A DNA stretch of 64,000 bases from positions 1-64,000 of the forward strand of contig NZ_JABBFV010000011.1 in NCBI RefSeq assembly GCF_012927105.1, read 5' to 3'. How positions within the stretch are numbered: the stretch's first letter is position 1; every line of letters starts with the position of its first letter. The position numbers and the translations under genes were made by a program. Below, piece by piece: positions 35,148 to 43,615 of this stretch. A model generated the notes under the pieces. The model was not told the DNA's origin. It made no database searches and saw only the letters and a list, made by a program, of their open reading frames with translations. This DNA is from Sphingobium psychrophilum (GTDB lineage: Bacteria; Pseudomonadota; Alphaproteobacteria; Sphingomonadales; Sphingomonadaceae).

Positions 35148-36035
35148 TTATTCGAGCAAGAGATTGTGGATCGCGGTCGCTGCCTTGGCCGCCTGACCCG
35201 CCGCGACGGCAATCTGGTCCAACCCTTCGACGACGTCGCCGGCAGCGAACAGGCCGCTGATCGATGTTCGCTGGTGGTCGTCGACGATGATGCAACCCGA
35301 CGCGCTCAACGAAGCACCGGCTACCCGCGCGAGCTCTGATCTTCCGGAACTTCCGAGCGCGACATAGAGCGTATCGAAGCTGAGCGATTGGCCATCGGAC
35401 AGGCGCACGAGAACATCATCATCGTTTATCGATAATGTTTGTATGGCGGCACGTTCGACCGCAATTCCGCCGTCCGCAAGATCAGCTTGGTCGGCAAGAG
35501 AAAGCTGCACGGATTCTTCAGTGAGCAGGGTAACGGTTTCGCTGTAGCGCCGCACGAAGATCGCCTCGGCCGCTCCATGCTCCGAGCAGCCCAGGACTGC
35601 CACGCGCTTGCCGCGCACCTCGTACGCATCACAAATTGGGCAGTAGCGGATGAGGCCGCGCGAAACGCCTCTGTCATGTGCAGCTTGGGCGAGGTTGGGT
35701 CGGTGGTTTGCAACGCCCGGCGCAAGCAACACCGTCCGCGCCTCGAGGGTGCGGGAACTCATGCCCACGGCAAAGCCTGTCTTGGACTGCATGATACCGA
35801 GGGCCACGTCACTGACCAATTCCGCACCGTAGCCGACAGCGTGCTGACGCATACGCGACAACAACTCCTCACCAGATATCCCTTCCGGGAAGCCGATGAG
35901 ATTATGCGTCGTGGGAATGCTGGCGGCACGTCCGGCCCCGGCGTCGATAACCAACGTGGCACGCAGAAATCGACCCAGGTAGGTGGCAGCTGTCAGGCCT
36001 GCGGGGCCTCCGCCAATGATAATGCAGTCGTACAT
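35148..36035 (-). CDS. Thioredoxin-reductase-like FAD/NAD(P) oxidoreductase
   Basis: A 295-residue flavoprotein of the thioredoxin reductase fold. The FAD-binding DCIIIGGGPAGLTAATYLGR is at the N-terminus, a CPICD motif (RYCPICDAYEVRGKRVAVLG) occupies the place of the redox-active CxxC, and the NAD(P) motif and second FAD motif SGLFAAGDVVEGLDQ follow. The pair of cysteines with proline between differs from classic CATC. The start at 36035 lies just after GAGGTGCGC. It is upstream of copA on the same strand but separated by copA's own operator. Confidence 0.85.
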   Translation of the reverse strand: MYDCIIIGGGPAGLTAATYLGRFLRATLVIDAGAGRAASIPTTHNLIGFPEGISGEELLSRMRQHAVGYGAELVSDVALGIMQSKTGFAVGMSSRTLEARTVLLAPGVANHRPNLAQAAHDRGVSRGLIRYCPICDAYEVRGKRVAVLGCSEHGAAEAIFVRRYSETVTLLTEESVQLSLADQADLADGGIAVERAAIQTLSINDDDVLVRLSDGQSLSFDTLYVALGSSGRSELARVAGASLSASGCIIVDDHQRTSISGLFAAGDVVEGLDQIAVAAGQAAKAATAIHNLLLE

Positions 36036-36313
36036 GCGCACCTCGCCGACGGTGATCCTCATTTCTATTACGCGCGCTCGCCCATCTTCCCTCGCATGCC
36101 CTTCGATGTTTTGAAGAAATTGCTGGCCGGGGCGAGGGGTGCGCGCCGCCGGTGCGTAAGTCAGTAGTAGCCCGTCGAGAGACTCGATGGGCCATTCGGG
36201 AGCCCACGGGTCGCAGCGTGGAGCGGGGCGAGCGTCCAAGGGAAGACCTGATCGAACCAACGATCATCCGCTTGGCCGTTCGTCCCGCGATGGGCGGAAC
36301 TGTTGGCTCCTTG

Positions 36314-36333
36314 GCACTTGCGAGCGCAAGTGC
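36314..36333 (+). promoter_or_regulatory. Perfect hairpin immediately upstream of the FliQ-like gene
   Basis: GCACTTGC and GCAAGTGC form a perfect 8-base stem with a GAGC loop. Its end is three bases from the AGGGGGAGG ribosome-binding site of the gene at 36348. There is no T run after it, so it is not a standard terminator. It could be a 5' UTR structure or a protein-binding dyad. Confidence 0.55.
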
Positions 36334-36347
36334 AGGGGGAGGTATAA

Positions 36348-36620
36348 ATGGAGACCTACAGTCCTTTTTCTGTGTCGATGGGACGTGCGCTTTGGGTCAT
36401 GGCCATGGTAGCGGGACCGCCTTTGATCATCATGGGTGTCGTGGGGCTGGTCATCTCGATTATTCAAGCCGCGACGTCGATCAACGAGCAAACGGTCAGC
36501 TTCGTGCCTAAATTGCTCGCGCTGCTGCTATTCCTGGTCCTCTTTGGTGCCGCGATGGGAGCATTGCTTGTCGATTATACGCGCGACCTCCTCATCCACA
36601 TTCCAGACGACATCCAGTGA
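36348..36620 (+). CDS. Orphan FliQ-like export-gate protein
   Basis: A 90-residue protein with two membrane helices. The pattern GRALWVMAMVAGPPLIIMGV, VGLVISIIQAATSINEQTVS, FVPKLLALLLFLVLFGAAMG and LLVDYTRDLL follows the FliQ/SctS family closely, including the IQAATxIxEQT-SFVPK core. FliQ is part of the export gate of flagella and type III secretion. No other flagellar or secretion gene is visible within the window, so this copy stands alone among copper genes. It has a strong ribosome-binding site. Confidence 0.82.
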   Translation: METYSPFSVSMGRALWVMAMVAGPPLIIMGVVGLVISIIQAATSINEQTVSFVPKLLALLLFLVLFGAAMGALLVDYTRDLLIHIPDDIQ

Positions 36621-36732
36621 ACAGCGAGGCAATCGACTTCCGCATGGCGTGGCAGGGATCAGGAATCTGGCCTGCCGTCGACCACAATGCTAGCCTCTCG
36701 AGCTCATCGAGTAATCGACAAAGGGGGACGGT

Positions 36733-38016
36733 TTGGCGGATTTTGAATTGCTGGCACGGCAACTCATTCAGCGATGGAAGGAAGATCCGAACGCGACCTA
36801 TCAGAGCTGGTTTTTGTGGGACGAGCGGATCAAGAATTTCCGCTCCATCCGCCGCGGTCTGGCCCAGGTGGTCGCCGAGATCGAGACGGGACGATTTGGC
36901 GTCGCTTATCGCGGCTCGTCGCTGGAAACCGTGGTTCATTCGGTCGCGGAACAACGGCAGATCTTCAAGGGGGCAGATCATGCCTTTTTGTGGAAGCCAA
37001 AGCTGCGGATACCGGACATTTATGAGAACGCGGCGCATCAGCGCGCCTTTGGCCGGTTGCTGGATCACTGCGCGTGCTGCGATACGGCGGAAGAAATTAT
37101 TTCCGGCATCCATACGATCGACCGGCTGAACATTAAGGGGCTCGGGCCAGCGGTCGCCAATCTCCTGTATTTTCTGCATCCGACGCTGGTGCCGCCGTTC
37201 AACACGGCGATCGTTAACGGGTACAACAAGCTCACGGGCGGAAAGGTCAAGCTGGGGAGTTGGCCGCATTTCCTGGCAATGCGGTCGGAGGTTCTCGATC
37301 TCAATGAACAATTCCGGGATCTGCTGTCCAACGATCTTGGCGCCATTGGCGGTCTATTGTTCGACATCGGCTCAGGCCGATATCCGGCCCCGCCCCGCGG
37401 TGAGGAGGATCAAAGCGCTAGCGGCTGGACAGCTCGTCTCGAGCAAGCCCGGGCAGAAGCGCAGAACCTCAATAAGGCTGTTCAGAAGCAGGGCGAAAGC
37501 GATCGCACCCATTCGGAAATTCAAGCCTGGCTCCGCGATATCGGTCGGGCGCTTGGCTATGATGTCTGGATAGCGGCCAATGATCGCGGCCGTCTTCATA
37601 ACGGGATACGCCTTGGGGAGGGGTGCCTTGAAAGCTTGCCAGCTTCCATTTCCACCTCGACCGGCGGCGACGCCATCCGCCTGATCGATGTGTTGTGGCT
37701 CGAACAGGGCGGTGATCGTGTTGCGGCGGCTTTCGAGGTGGAGCACTCGACTTCGATCTATTCCGGCATAGTGCGCATGCTCGACCTGGCCCTGAGCGGG
37801 AGCGCACTACACGCAACCGCTGGGCTGTTCCTCGTCGCCCCGGACGCCCGAGAAGCCGACGTGCGGGCGCAACTGGCGCGCCCCGCCTTCAGCCGTGTCG
37901 CCGATCTCGAGATCGCCTATCTTCCCTATGGCGAGCTGGAGCGGCACAAGGAGGCAATTTCGCGGTTCGGATCAGGGCTGAAGGCGATCAAGGCCATAGC
38001 CCGCACACTGCCCTAA
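36733..38016 (+). CDS. Putative type II restriction-like nuclease
   Basis: A 427-residue soluble protein. The N-terminal half has a helix-hairpin-helix-like stretch (NIKGLGPAVANLLYFLHPTL). Residues ~235-260 form a short coiled coil. The C-terminal domain contains IRLIDVLWLEQGG and AAAFEVEHSTSIYSGIVRML, which fits a PD-(D/E)xK-like core (D ... ExE). It uses a TTG start after AAAGGGGGAC. Annotated relatives are described loosely as restriction endonuclease-like. No methyltransferase partner is adjacent, so a role in modification-dependent restriction or repair is open. Confidence 0.6.
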   Translation: MADFELLARQLIQRWKEDPNATYQSWFLWDERIKNFRSIRRGLAQVVAEIETGRFGVAYRGSSLETVVHSVAEQRQIFKGADHAFLWKPKLRIPDIYENAAHQRAFGRLLDHCACCDTAEEIISGIHTIDRLNIKGLGPAVANLLYFLHPTLVPPFNTAIVNGYNKLTGGKVKLGSWPHFLAMRSEVLDLNEQFRDLLSNDLGAIGGLLFDIGSGRYPAPPRGEEDQSASGWTARLEQARAEAQNLNKAVQKQGESDRTHSEIQAWLRDIGRALGYDVWIAANDRGRLHNGIRLGEGCLESLPASISTSTGGDAIRLIDVLWLEQGGDRVAAAFEVEHSTSIYSGIVRMLDLALSGSALHATAGLFLVAPDAREADVRAQLARPAFSRVADLEIAYLPYGELERHKEAISRFGSGLKAIKAIARTLP

Positions 38017-38027
38017 AAATCTCTCAC

Positions 38028-38963
38028 TCACATTCCCGATGCTGGTGGCGCAAGCAGCCCAAGCCACGCGACCAGCGCGAGGATCGCGATTGCGCAACTG
38101 CTTTCGATCAGGAGGCTCCGGCGTAATGCTCCGACTGCGGCTGCGCCCTCTCCGCGCTCCAACGCAGCCGCGAGCGCCGGCGTCAGAAAAAAGCGGTTCG
38201 CCGCGGCCAGGAGGAGCATCGCACCGAAAAGCAGCAACTTGCCTAGAAGCAGGATGCCATAGAGGGTGGTGAAAAGTGCGCCGAGTTTCGATGGCCCAAT
38301 CAATATCCAACTATTTACGAGGCCCGAGACAATCAGCAGGCCGACGACAATCGAGCCAACTCTTGCAAATCCGTCCAATGCCCGGTGGGAAAGATGGATA
38401 TGCTCGGCCGCCATGCGCGTAGCGGACCGGAAGATCAGGAGACAGAGGCCACATAGCGCCCCTATCCAGGTCCCGGCCGCCAGCAGATGGGTGATGTCTG
38501 CGGCCAGGTGGAGCCAGCCAAGTGCGCCTTCATCGGCGGCTCCATGGCCGGTCCACGCCAGCGTAGAAAGTGCCACGGCGGCCGTGATCGAGAGCGAAGC
38601 CAATGCGAAGGTCGGCCGCTGCCATCCCACGATCGAGAAATACAACACTAACAGGAGAGCGGCGATACGCAGCTGCCAAACGGTGCCGATCGTCGTGCCC
38701 GAGATTACCAGGCTGACCGTCGCGCGGTCGACCTCGCCGATGGCGACTCCGCCCATCGATGCGGCCAATACCATGACGCCCAGGATCGACAATCCGATGC
38801 CGACCAGAGCGATGGTGGCGAGAACGGGACGGAAGCGCAGGACCGAGCCGGATTGCCGCTCGGCCCCGCGCAGCGTGTAGAGCCCGAACATCGGCAGCCC
38901 AAACAGGAGCATGAGATCAAGATATAGCCCCAGCCTGACGGCGGTCGCTACCGTGTCTGGCAC
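38028..38963 (-). CDS. copD: Copper-resistance membrane protein CopD
   Basis: A 311-residue protein with about eight membrane helices. Family marks are FGLPMFGLYTLRGAE, STLAWTGHGAADEGALGWLH, ITHLLAAGTWIGALCGLCLL and SHRALDGFARVGSIVVG, with histidines at helix ends. CopD is thought to move copper across the inner membrane with periplasmic CopC. It begins three bases after the copC stop. Confidence 0.92.
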   Translation of the reverse strand: MPDTVATAVRLGLYLDLMLLFGLPMFGLYTLRGAERQSGSVLRFRPVLATIALVGIGLSILGVMVLAASMGGVAIGEVDRATVSLVISGTTIGTVWQLRIAALLLVLYFSIVGWQRPTFALASLSITAAVALSTLAWTGHGAADEGALGWLHLAADITHLLAAGTWIGALCGLCLLIFRSATRMAAEHIHLSHRALDGFARVGSIVVGLLIVSGLVNSWILIGPSKLGALFTTLYGILLLGKLLLFGAMLLLAAANRFFLTPALAAALERGEGAAAVGALRRSLLIESSCAIAILALVAWLGLLAPPASGM

Positions 38964-38966
38964 CCC

Positions 38967-39347
38967 TTACTTGACCTTGAACGTGTAGCTGCCCTGGACG
39001 CGATGCGTGTCGGTGGACACGATGTGATAGTCGACCTTGTACGTCCCGGCAGACAGCGGCTTGGCGAAGGTCGCAACAAGCGTCTTGCCATCGGGGGCGA
39101 GGGCAACCTTGACGCCATTCATCTTCATCGGCCCCATCTTCATGCCGGGCATTTCGGTCATGGTCAGGTCGATGCCGGAAAATTGAGCAACGAGCGCCTC
39201 GGAAAAAACGAGCTGAACTTTTGTAGGGGCGGTGACCACCGCGTCGGCGGCGGGCATCGCAGTCGCCAGCCTGGGGTGTGCCTGAGCGGCCGTGGCTACG
39301 ATTGCAGAGGCGGCCAGCGCAACCGCAAAAACTGTCTTACGAAACAT
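38967..39347 (-). CDS. copC: Periplasmic copper chaperone CopC
   Basis: A 126-residue exported protein. A signal peptide (FRKTVFAVALAASAIVATAAQA) is cut before HPRLATAMPA, placing a histidine at the mature N-terminus, the Cu(II) ligand in CopC. The C-terminal IVSTDTHRVQGSYTFKVK matches the second metal region. A methionine-rich MTEMPGMKMGPMKMNG segment could be the Cu(I) site. The start at 39347 is supported by GGAGA six bases upstream. It is the first gene of a copCD unit, divergent from the cytochrome c gene. Confidence 0.92.
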   Translation of the reverse strand: MFRKTVFAVALAASAIVATAAQAHPRLATAMPAADAVVTAPTKVQLVFSEALVAQFSGIDLTMTEMPGMKMGPMKMNGVKVALAPDGKTLVATFAKPLSAGTYKVDYHIVSTDTHRVQGSYTFKVK

Positions 39348-39575
39348 CGATTTCTCCATGCGCGGCGGTACTGCCGACAATTCGAATTACGCACGGCCGC
39401 CCGTGACCCCTCAACGATGCCGCCACAATTCTTAGGCGAGCGCCGCACCCGACCTTCTGAGTTCGGTGAACGAGGATGATTTTCATAGGCCATGAGGGGT
39501 CGAGGCGCCCCGCGCGTATGATCAAGTGGACGGCTTGGACACACCGGTCGCCCGAGATTTTGTGGGGAGGATGCA

Positions 39576-40172
39576 ATGGCAGATCCGCGGATGACAGGCA
39601 TAAGGCGGCATTTGCCGAGCGGCCCCTTTCTTGCGATCGCGGCACTCGCCGTCGCTGCGGTCGGCGGTGTGGTGGTGTATGTCGGTGCATATGACATCGG
39701 CGCCGACTCGCCGCATAGCCGGCCTATCTACTGGATGATCGAGCAATTCCGGGATCGTTCTGTCGCTGTGCGCGCACGTAATGTCGTCGTCCCTGGCAAT
39801 CTGATGGATGTAAAGCGCCTAGAGAGCGGCGCGGGGCTCTACACGGAGATGTGCAGTGGCTGTCATCTAGGGCCGGGCCTCGAGAAGACAGAGATCAGCC
39901 AGGGCCTGTATCCACGAGCCCCAGAGCTATTCCGGGAGCCACAAAGGTCGGCCAAGGAGCAGTTCTGGATGATCAAACATGGCGTCAAGCTCACGGCCAT
40001 GCCGGCGTGGGGGAAAACGCACAGCGACGATTTGATTTGGGATATGGTGGCTTTTGTTCGTCAGCTACCGAAGATGTCGGCTGCGCAATATCAGGCCGCT
40101 GTCGCCAGCGCGCCGGAAGATCATGATGCGATGATGAAAGACATGCCAGGTATGGCGAAGACGGCGCCTTGA
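39576..40172 (+). CDS. Membrane-anchored cytochrome c
   Basis: A 198-residue protein with an N-terminal membrane anchor (FLAIAALAVAAVGGVVVYVG) and one haem c site, MCSGCHLGPGLEKTEISQGL. The axial methionine is in KLTAMPAWGKTH. The tail DHDAMMKDMPGMAKTAP is methionine-rich. Cytochromes of this type accompany copper-resistance operons in sphingomonads. It is divergent from copCD and precedes the anti-sigma/sensor/sigma trio. A 3' remnant of a paralogue lies at 30233-30350. Confidence 0.88.
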   Translation: MADPRMTGIRRHLPSGPFLAIAALAVAAVGGVVVYVGAYDIGADSPHSRPIYWMIEQFRDRSVAVRARNVVVPGNLMDVKRLESGAGLYTEMCSGCHLGPGLEKTEISQGLYPRAPELFREPQRSAKEQFWMIKHGVKLTAMPAWGKTHSDDLIWDMVAFVRQLPKMSAAQYQAAVASAPEDHDAMMKDMPGMAKTAP

Positions 40173-40285
40173 ATGGGTACTTGCGTCGGTCAGCGCGAGA
40201 TATCGCGTCGCGTGCTGCCGGGTGACCAGGCATTGGGTAGCGTCGTCAGGCGCCAACGGGTGAGATCGAATGATGGGAATAGACG

Positions 40286-40567
40286 ATGAACATTGACCTT
40301 GACGGGCTTTTGAGCCGCTTGCGCACCGACGCCGTTCACCCAGGGCTTTCCGGTCTGGAGGAGGCTGTGTTCAGGCGCATTGCGGCGCGTCCGCAAGTTT
40401 CCACCGCGCAGCAGCTGACCCTTGGCATGGTGGCGGCGTTCGGCGCTGTATTGCTCGGCGTCGCCAGCAATGGTCTTGCAACGCCGGCCGAAGCGTCCGT
40501 GACATTATCTCCATTTGGGCCGTCCAATCCGCTTGCGCCATCGACGCTGTTGGTGGGATCGCGATGA
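40286..40567 (+). CDS. CnrY-like membrane anti-sigma factor (putative)
   Basis: A 93-residue protein with a ~45-residue cytoplasmic N-terminus (LDGLLSRLRTDAVHPGLSGLE), one membrane helix (LTLGMVAAFGAVLLGVASNG) and a short periplasmic tail. It lies directly before a CnrX-like sensor and an ECF sigma factor, overlapping the former by four bases. In Cupriavidus, CnrY is a short single-helix anti-sigma factor in the order cnrY-cnrX-cnrH. Sequence similarity is hard to judge by eye, so the assignment is from topology and gene order. Confidence 0.65.
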   Translation: MNIDLDGLLSRLRTDAVHPGLSGLEEAVFRRIAARPQVSTAQQLTLGMVAAFGAVLLGVASNGLATPAEASVTLSPFGPSNPLAPSTLLVGSR

Positions 40568-41001
40568 AGGCCAAGCTGCTTTTGCTGGTCGCAGTGGTGG
40601 CCTTTATCGCGGCGGTCGCTGGCGTCTTTCTGGGCCGGTATTTCTTTCCGCAACCGGTGGCTGCGGGTGTCGAACTGCATGAGGTGTTGCACGGAAAACT
40701 TGATCTGGACGCTAGTCAAAAGAGCCAGATCGATCTTCTTGAACAGCGTTTTGCTGTCCGCCGGCGGGCACTCGAACTTGAATTGCGGGCCGACAACGCA
40801 CGGCTTGCAGATGCCATTGAAGCCGAGCACGGCAACGGTCCGCGGGTAACAGCCGCTGTCGATCAATCACACCAGGCAATGGGCGAACTTCAGAAAGAGA
40901 CGCTTGGCCACATCTTCGCCATGCGCCAGATCCTGCGCCCGGATCAGGCCAGGACGTTCGATCAGGCGGTGGTTCATGCGCTCACCGACGACGTACGGTG
41001 A
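40564..41001 (+). CDS. CnrX-like periplasmic metal sensor
   Basis: A 145-residue protein with an N-terminal membrane anchor (LLLLVAVVAFIAAVAGVFLG) and an all-helical periplasmic domain. H39 and H43 (ELHEVLHGKL), E60 (DLLEQRF), H116 and M120 (GHIFAMRQIL) occur in the same order and spacing as the Ni/Co ligands of CnrX (H42, H46, E63, H119, M123). It should bind metal in the periplasm and release the sigma factor through the anti-sigma partner. It overlaps both neighbours by four bases. Confidence 0.85.
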   Translation: MKAKLLLLVAVVAFIAAVAGVFLGRYFFPQPVAAGVELHEVLHGKLDLDASQKSQIDLLEQRFAVRRRALELELRADNARLADAIEAEHGNGPRVTAAVDQSHQAMGELQKETLGHIFAMRQILRPDQARTFDQAVVHALTDDVR

Positions 41002-41567
41002 GTCTGGATCTCAAGGCGTGTTCGGACGGTGAACTCGCGGCGTTGACCTTGGGTGGTCGCCAGGCGGCGTTCGCCGAGATTATGCATCGCCATCAGACAC
41101 CGATTTTCCGTCTGGTTCGCGGTCTCGTGGTCAACGCGGACGAGGCGCTTGATCTGACGCAGGATTGCTTTGTCTCCGCCTTCGGCCATTTGCAGAAATA
41201 TGATGGCGATCGCCCGCTGCGCGCCTGGCTGTCGCGCATCGCGATCAACAAATGCCGAGATTGGCGTCGCCGGCAGAAAGTGCGGCGATTGTTCACTTTC
41301 GGAGCGGGTCCAACAGAGCAGGAGCGCGAAGCGGTCCCGGACGATAGCCCCTCTGCCCATGAAACGGTCTCGGGAAGGATGGAGCTCGCACGCCTCAATG
41401 CGGCGATCGCACAGCTTTCGGCTCCGTTGCGCGAGGTACTCTTGCTGAGGACGGTAGAGGGAATGACCCAGGCGGAAACTGCGGCCGCGCTTGCGATCAG
41501 TGGCAAGGCTGTCGAGACGCGCCTGTACAGGGCTCGAAGCCGGCTCGCGGAAATATTGGCGGATTGA
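40998..41567 (+). CDS. ECF-type RNA polymerase sigma factor
   Basis: A 189-residue ECF sigma factor. Region 2 is seen in FAEIMHRHQTPIFRLVRGLV and DLTQDCFVSAFGHL, RAWLSRIAINKCRDWRRRQK follows, and region 4 is LSAPLREVLLLRTVEGMTQA ... SGKAVETRLYRARSRL. It uses a GTG start overlapping the sensor gene. Its likely targets are its own operon and the multicopper oxidase genes that follow 95 bases later. Confidence 0.93.
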   Translation: MSLDLKACSDGELAALTLGGRQAAFAEIMHRHQTPIFRLVRGLVVNADEALDLTQDCFVSAFGHLQKYDGDRPLRAWLSRIAINKCRDWRRRQKVRRLFTFGAGPTEQEREAVPDDSPSAHETVSGRMELARLNAAIAQLSAPLREVLLLRTVEGMTQAETAAALAISGKAVETRLYRARSRLAEILAD

Positions 41568-41662
41568 TGAGGGGTCCGCCCAGGTCGTGCGTAAGCCTCA
41601 GAGAGTATGGTGCATAAGGCGTTCGCTGAGCCTTGCGCCTGATTTTGAACAAGGGAGACGAC

Positions 41663-43615
41663 ATGAGCCCGGTATTGACCCGCCGCGATTTAATCCGGGG
41701 AGCCTCGCTTGCTGGCGGTGGCTTGGCATTGTCCGCGTGGATGCCGGCATGGGCGCAGCCCGTATCAACCGGCATCGCGACGCCGCTCCCGACGGTTTCC
41801 GGCAATGACATCGAGCTTAAAATTGCTCAGCAGATGATGACGATCGACGGTCGGAAAATGCGGGCCATTGGCGTCAACGGCACAGTTCCGGCGCCGTTGA
41901 TCCGGCTGCGCGAGGGACAGACTGTTCGCCTGCATGTGACCAACGATCTCGATGAGGATAGCTCGATACACTGGCATGGCGTGCTGGTGCCGCCGCAATT
42001 CGATGGCGTGCCGGGTATATCCTTCCCGGGCATTCGGCCCAAAACCACTTTTGTCTATGAATTTCCGATCATCCAGAACGGCACCTATTGGTATCATAGC
42101 CATTCGGGCCTTCAGGAGCAGCTGGGGCATTATGGTCCGATCGTGATCGACCCTGCCGGTGTTGACCCGGTGAAATATGACCGCGAGCATGTCATCGTGC
42201 TGGCCGATCACAGCGCCATTTCGCCAGAAGCGATCTTTCGGGCGATGAAAGTGGACCCCGGGCATTTCAACTTCCAGCGCCAGACGCTTGCCGGTCTGCT
42301 GTCCAAGCGCGACCAGGCTCTGAAGGATCGCCTCGATTGGGGCAAGATGCGGATGGATCCAACCGATATTTCCGACGCGACGGGTTCGGCTTATACCTAC
42401 ATCGTCAATGGCTACGGGCCTCGAGACAATTGGACCGCTCTGTTCACGCCGGGCGAACGCGTCCGGCTGCGCTTCATCAACGCCTCGGCGATGACGACCT
42501 TCAATGTGCGGATACCGGGCCTCCCGCTGACGGTGGTGCAGGCTGACGGCCAGAATGTGCGGCCCGTGATGGTCGAAGAATTCCAGATCGGAGTGGCTGA
42601 AACCTACGACGTGATCGTTACTCCGCCCGATGATCGCGCCTACACGCTGGTCGGTGAGGCCATCGACCGTTCAGGCATGGCGCGGGCCACGCTCGCGCCG
42701 CGTGCTGGGATGACGGCCGAAGTGCCGCCGCTGCGTGAACGGCCGCTCGCCACGATGAAAGACATGGGCATGGACATGTCATCGATGCCGGGCATGGAAG
42801 GCATGGACATGTCCGGAGGCGGCATGTCGCCGATGCGGGGCGTCGACCCGACTGCGGAGAAAAATGCCTCGGCGAAGCTGACGGTGGCTGGTGCCGGGGC
42901 CATGGCCATGGGCGCGGCTCCTGGCGGGACCGCCATGGCGGGCATGGATCATTCCAATATGGCGGGCATGGCGGCAGGCGGGGGTGCGATGGCCGGCATG
43001 GATCACAGCGCCATGGCGGGGCAGCCGGGCATGGATATGGGCTCCATGGAAATGGGGCCGATGAACATGCGTGACTTTTCAAAAGCGCCGCAGGTCAAAA
43101 AGTCACCGGGCGTGCAGACGATCTCGCCTATGCCGATGGACCGCACCGGAGAGCCCGGTCAGGGTCTCGAGAATGTCGGCCACAAGGTTCTCGTTTACAA
43201 GGATCTCATGGCGCTGGAGCGCAATCCTGACGTGCGTGCTCCGGACCGCAGTCTCGATATCCATCTCACCGGCAACATGGAGCGGTTCATGTGGTCGTTC
43301 GACGGCGAGAAGATGTCGGATGTGCATGACCCGATCCCCTTCATCGAGGGTGAGAGGGTTCGGATCAATCTGATCAACGACAGCATGATGGGTCATCCGA
43401 TCCATATCCACGGCCACTTTTTTGAACTGGTCACGGGTCATGGCGATCATGCGCCGCGCAAGCACACGGTCATCGTGCAGCCGGGCGGGAAGGTCACATG
43501 GGATTTTACCGCTGATGCGGTCGGCGACTGGGCGTTCCACTGCCATCTTCTCTACCACATGCACGCCGGGATGATGCGCGTCGTCAGTGTGCGGCCGAAG
43601 GGAGACGCAGCATGA
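41663..43615 (+). CDS. copA: Periplasmic multicopper oxidase CopA
   Basis: A 650-residue copper-resistance oxidase. A Tat signal (LTRRDLIRGASLAGGGLALS) targets it to the periplasm folded. Copper ligands are in SSIHWHGVLVPPQFDG, GTYWYHSHSGLQEQLG, GHPIHIHGHFFEL and WAFHCHLLYHMHAGMM. Between residues ~365 and 470 is a methionine- and histidine-rich insertion (GMDMSSMPGMEGMDMSGG, AGMDHSNMAG) for Cu(I) binding. It oxidises Cu(I) to less toxic Cu(II). It overlaps copB by four bases. The name collides with the P-type ATPase copA at 32678; they are unrelated. Confidence 0.95.
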   Translation: MSPVLTRRDLIRGASLAGGGLALSAWMPAWAQPVSTGIATPLPTVSGNDIELKIAQQMMTIDGRKMRAIGVNGTVPAPLIRLREGQTVRLHVTNDLDEDSSIHWHGVLVPPQFDGVPGISFPGIRPKTTFVYEFPIIQNGTYWYHSHSGLQEQLGHYGPIVIDPAGVDPVKYDREHVIVLADHSAISPEAIFRAMKVDPGHFNFQRQTLAGLLSKRDQALKDRLDWGKMRMDPTDISDATGSAYTYIVNGYGPRDNWTALFTPGERVRLRFINASAMTTFNVRIPGLPLTVVQADGQNVRPVMVEEFQIGVAETYDVIVTPPDDRAYTLVGEAIDRSGMARATLAPRAGMTAEVPPLRERPLATMKDMGMDMSSMPGMEGMDMSGGGMSPMRGVDPTAEKNASAKLTVAGAGAMAMGAAPGGTAMAGMDHSNMAGMAAGGGAMAGMDHSAMAGQPGMDMGSMEMGPMNMRDFSKAPQVKKSPGVQTISPMPMDRTGEPGQGLENVGHKVLVYKDLMALERNPDVRAPDRSLDIHLTGNMERFMWSFDGEKMSDVHDPIPFIEGERVRINLINDSMMGHPIHIHGHFFELVTGHGDHAPRKHTVIVQPGGKVTWDFTADAVGDWAFHCHLLYHMHAGMMRVVSVRPKGDAA

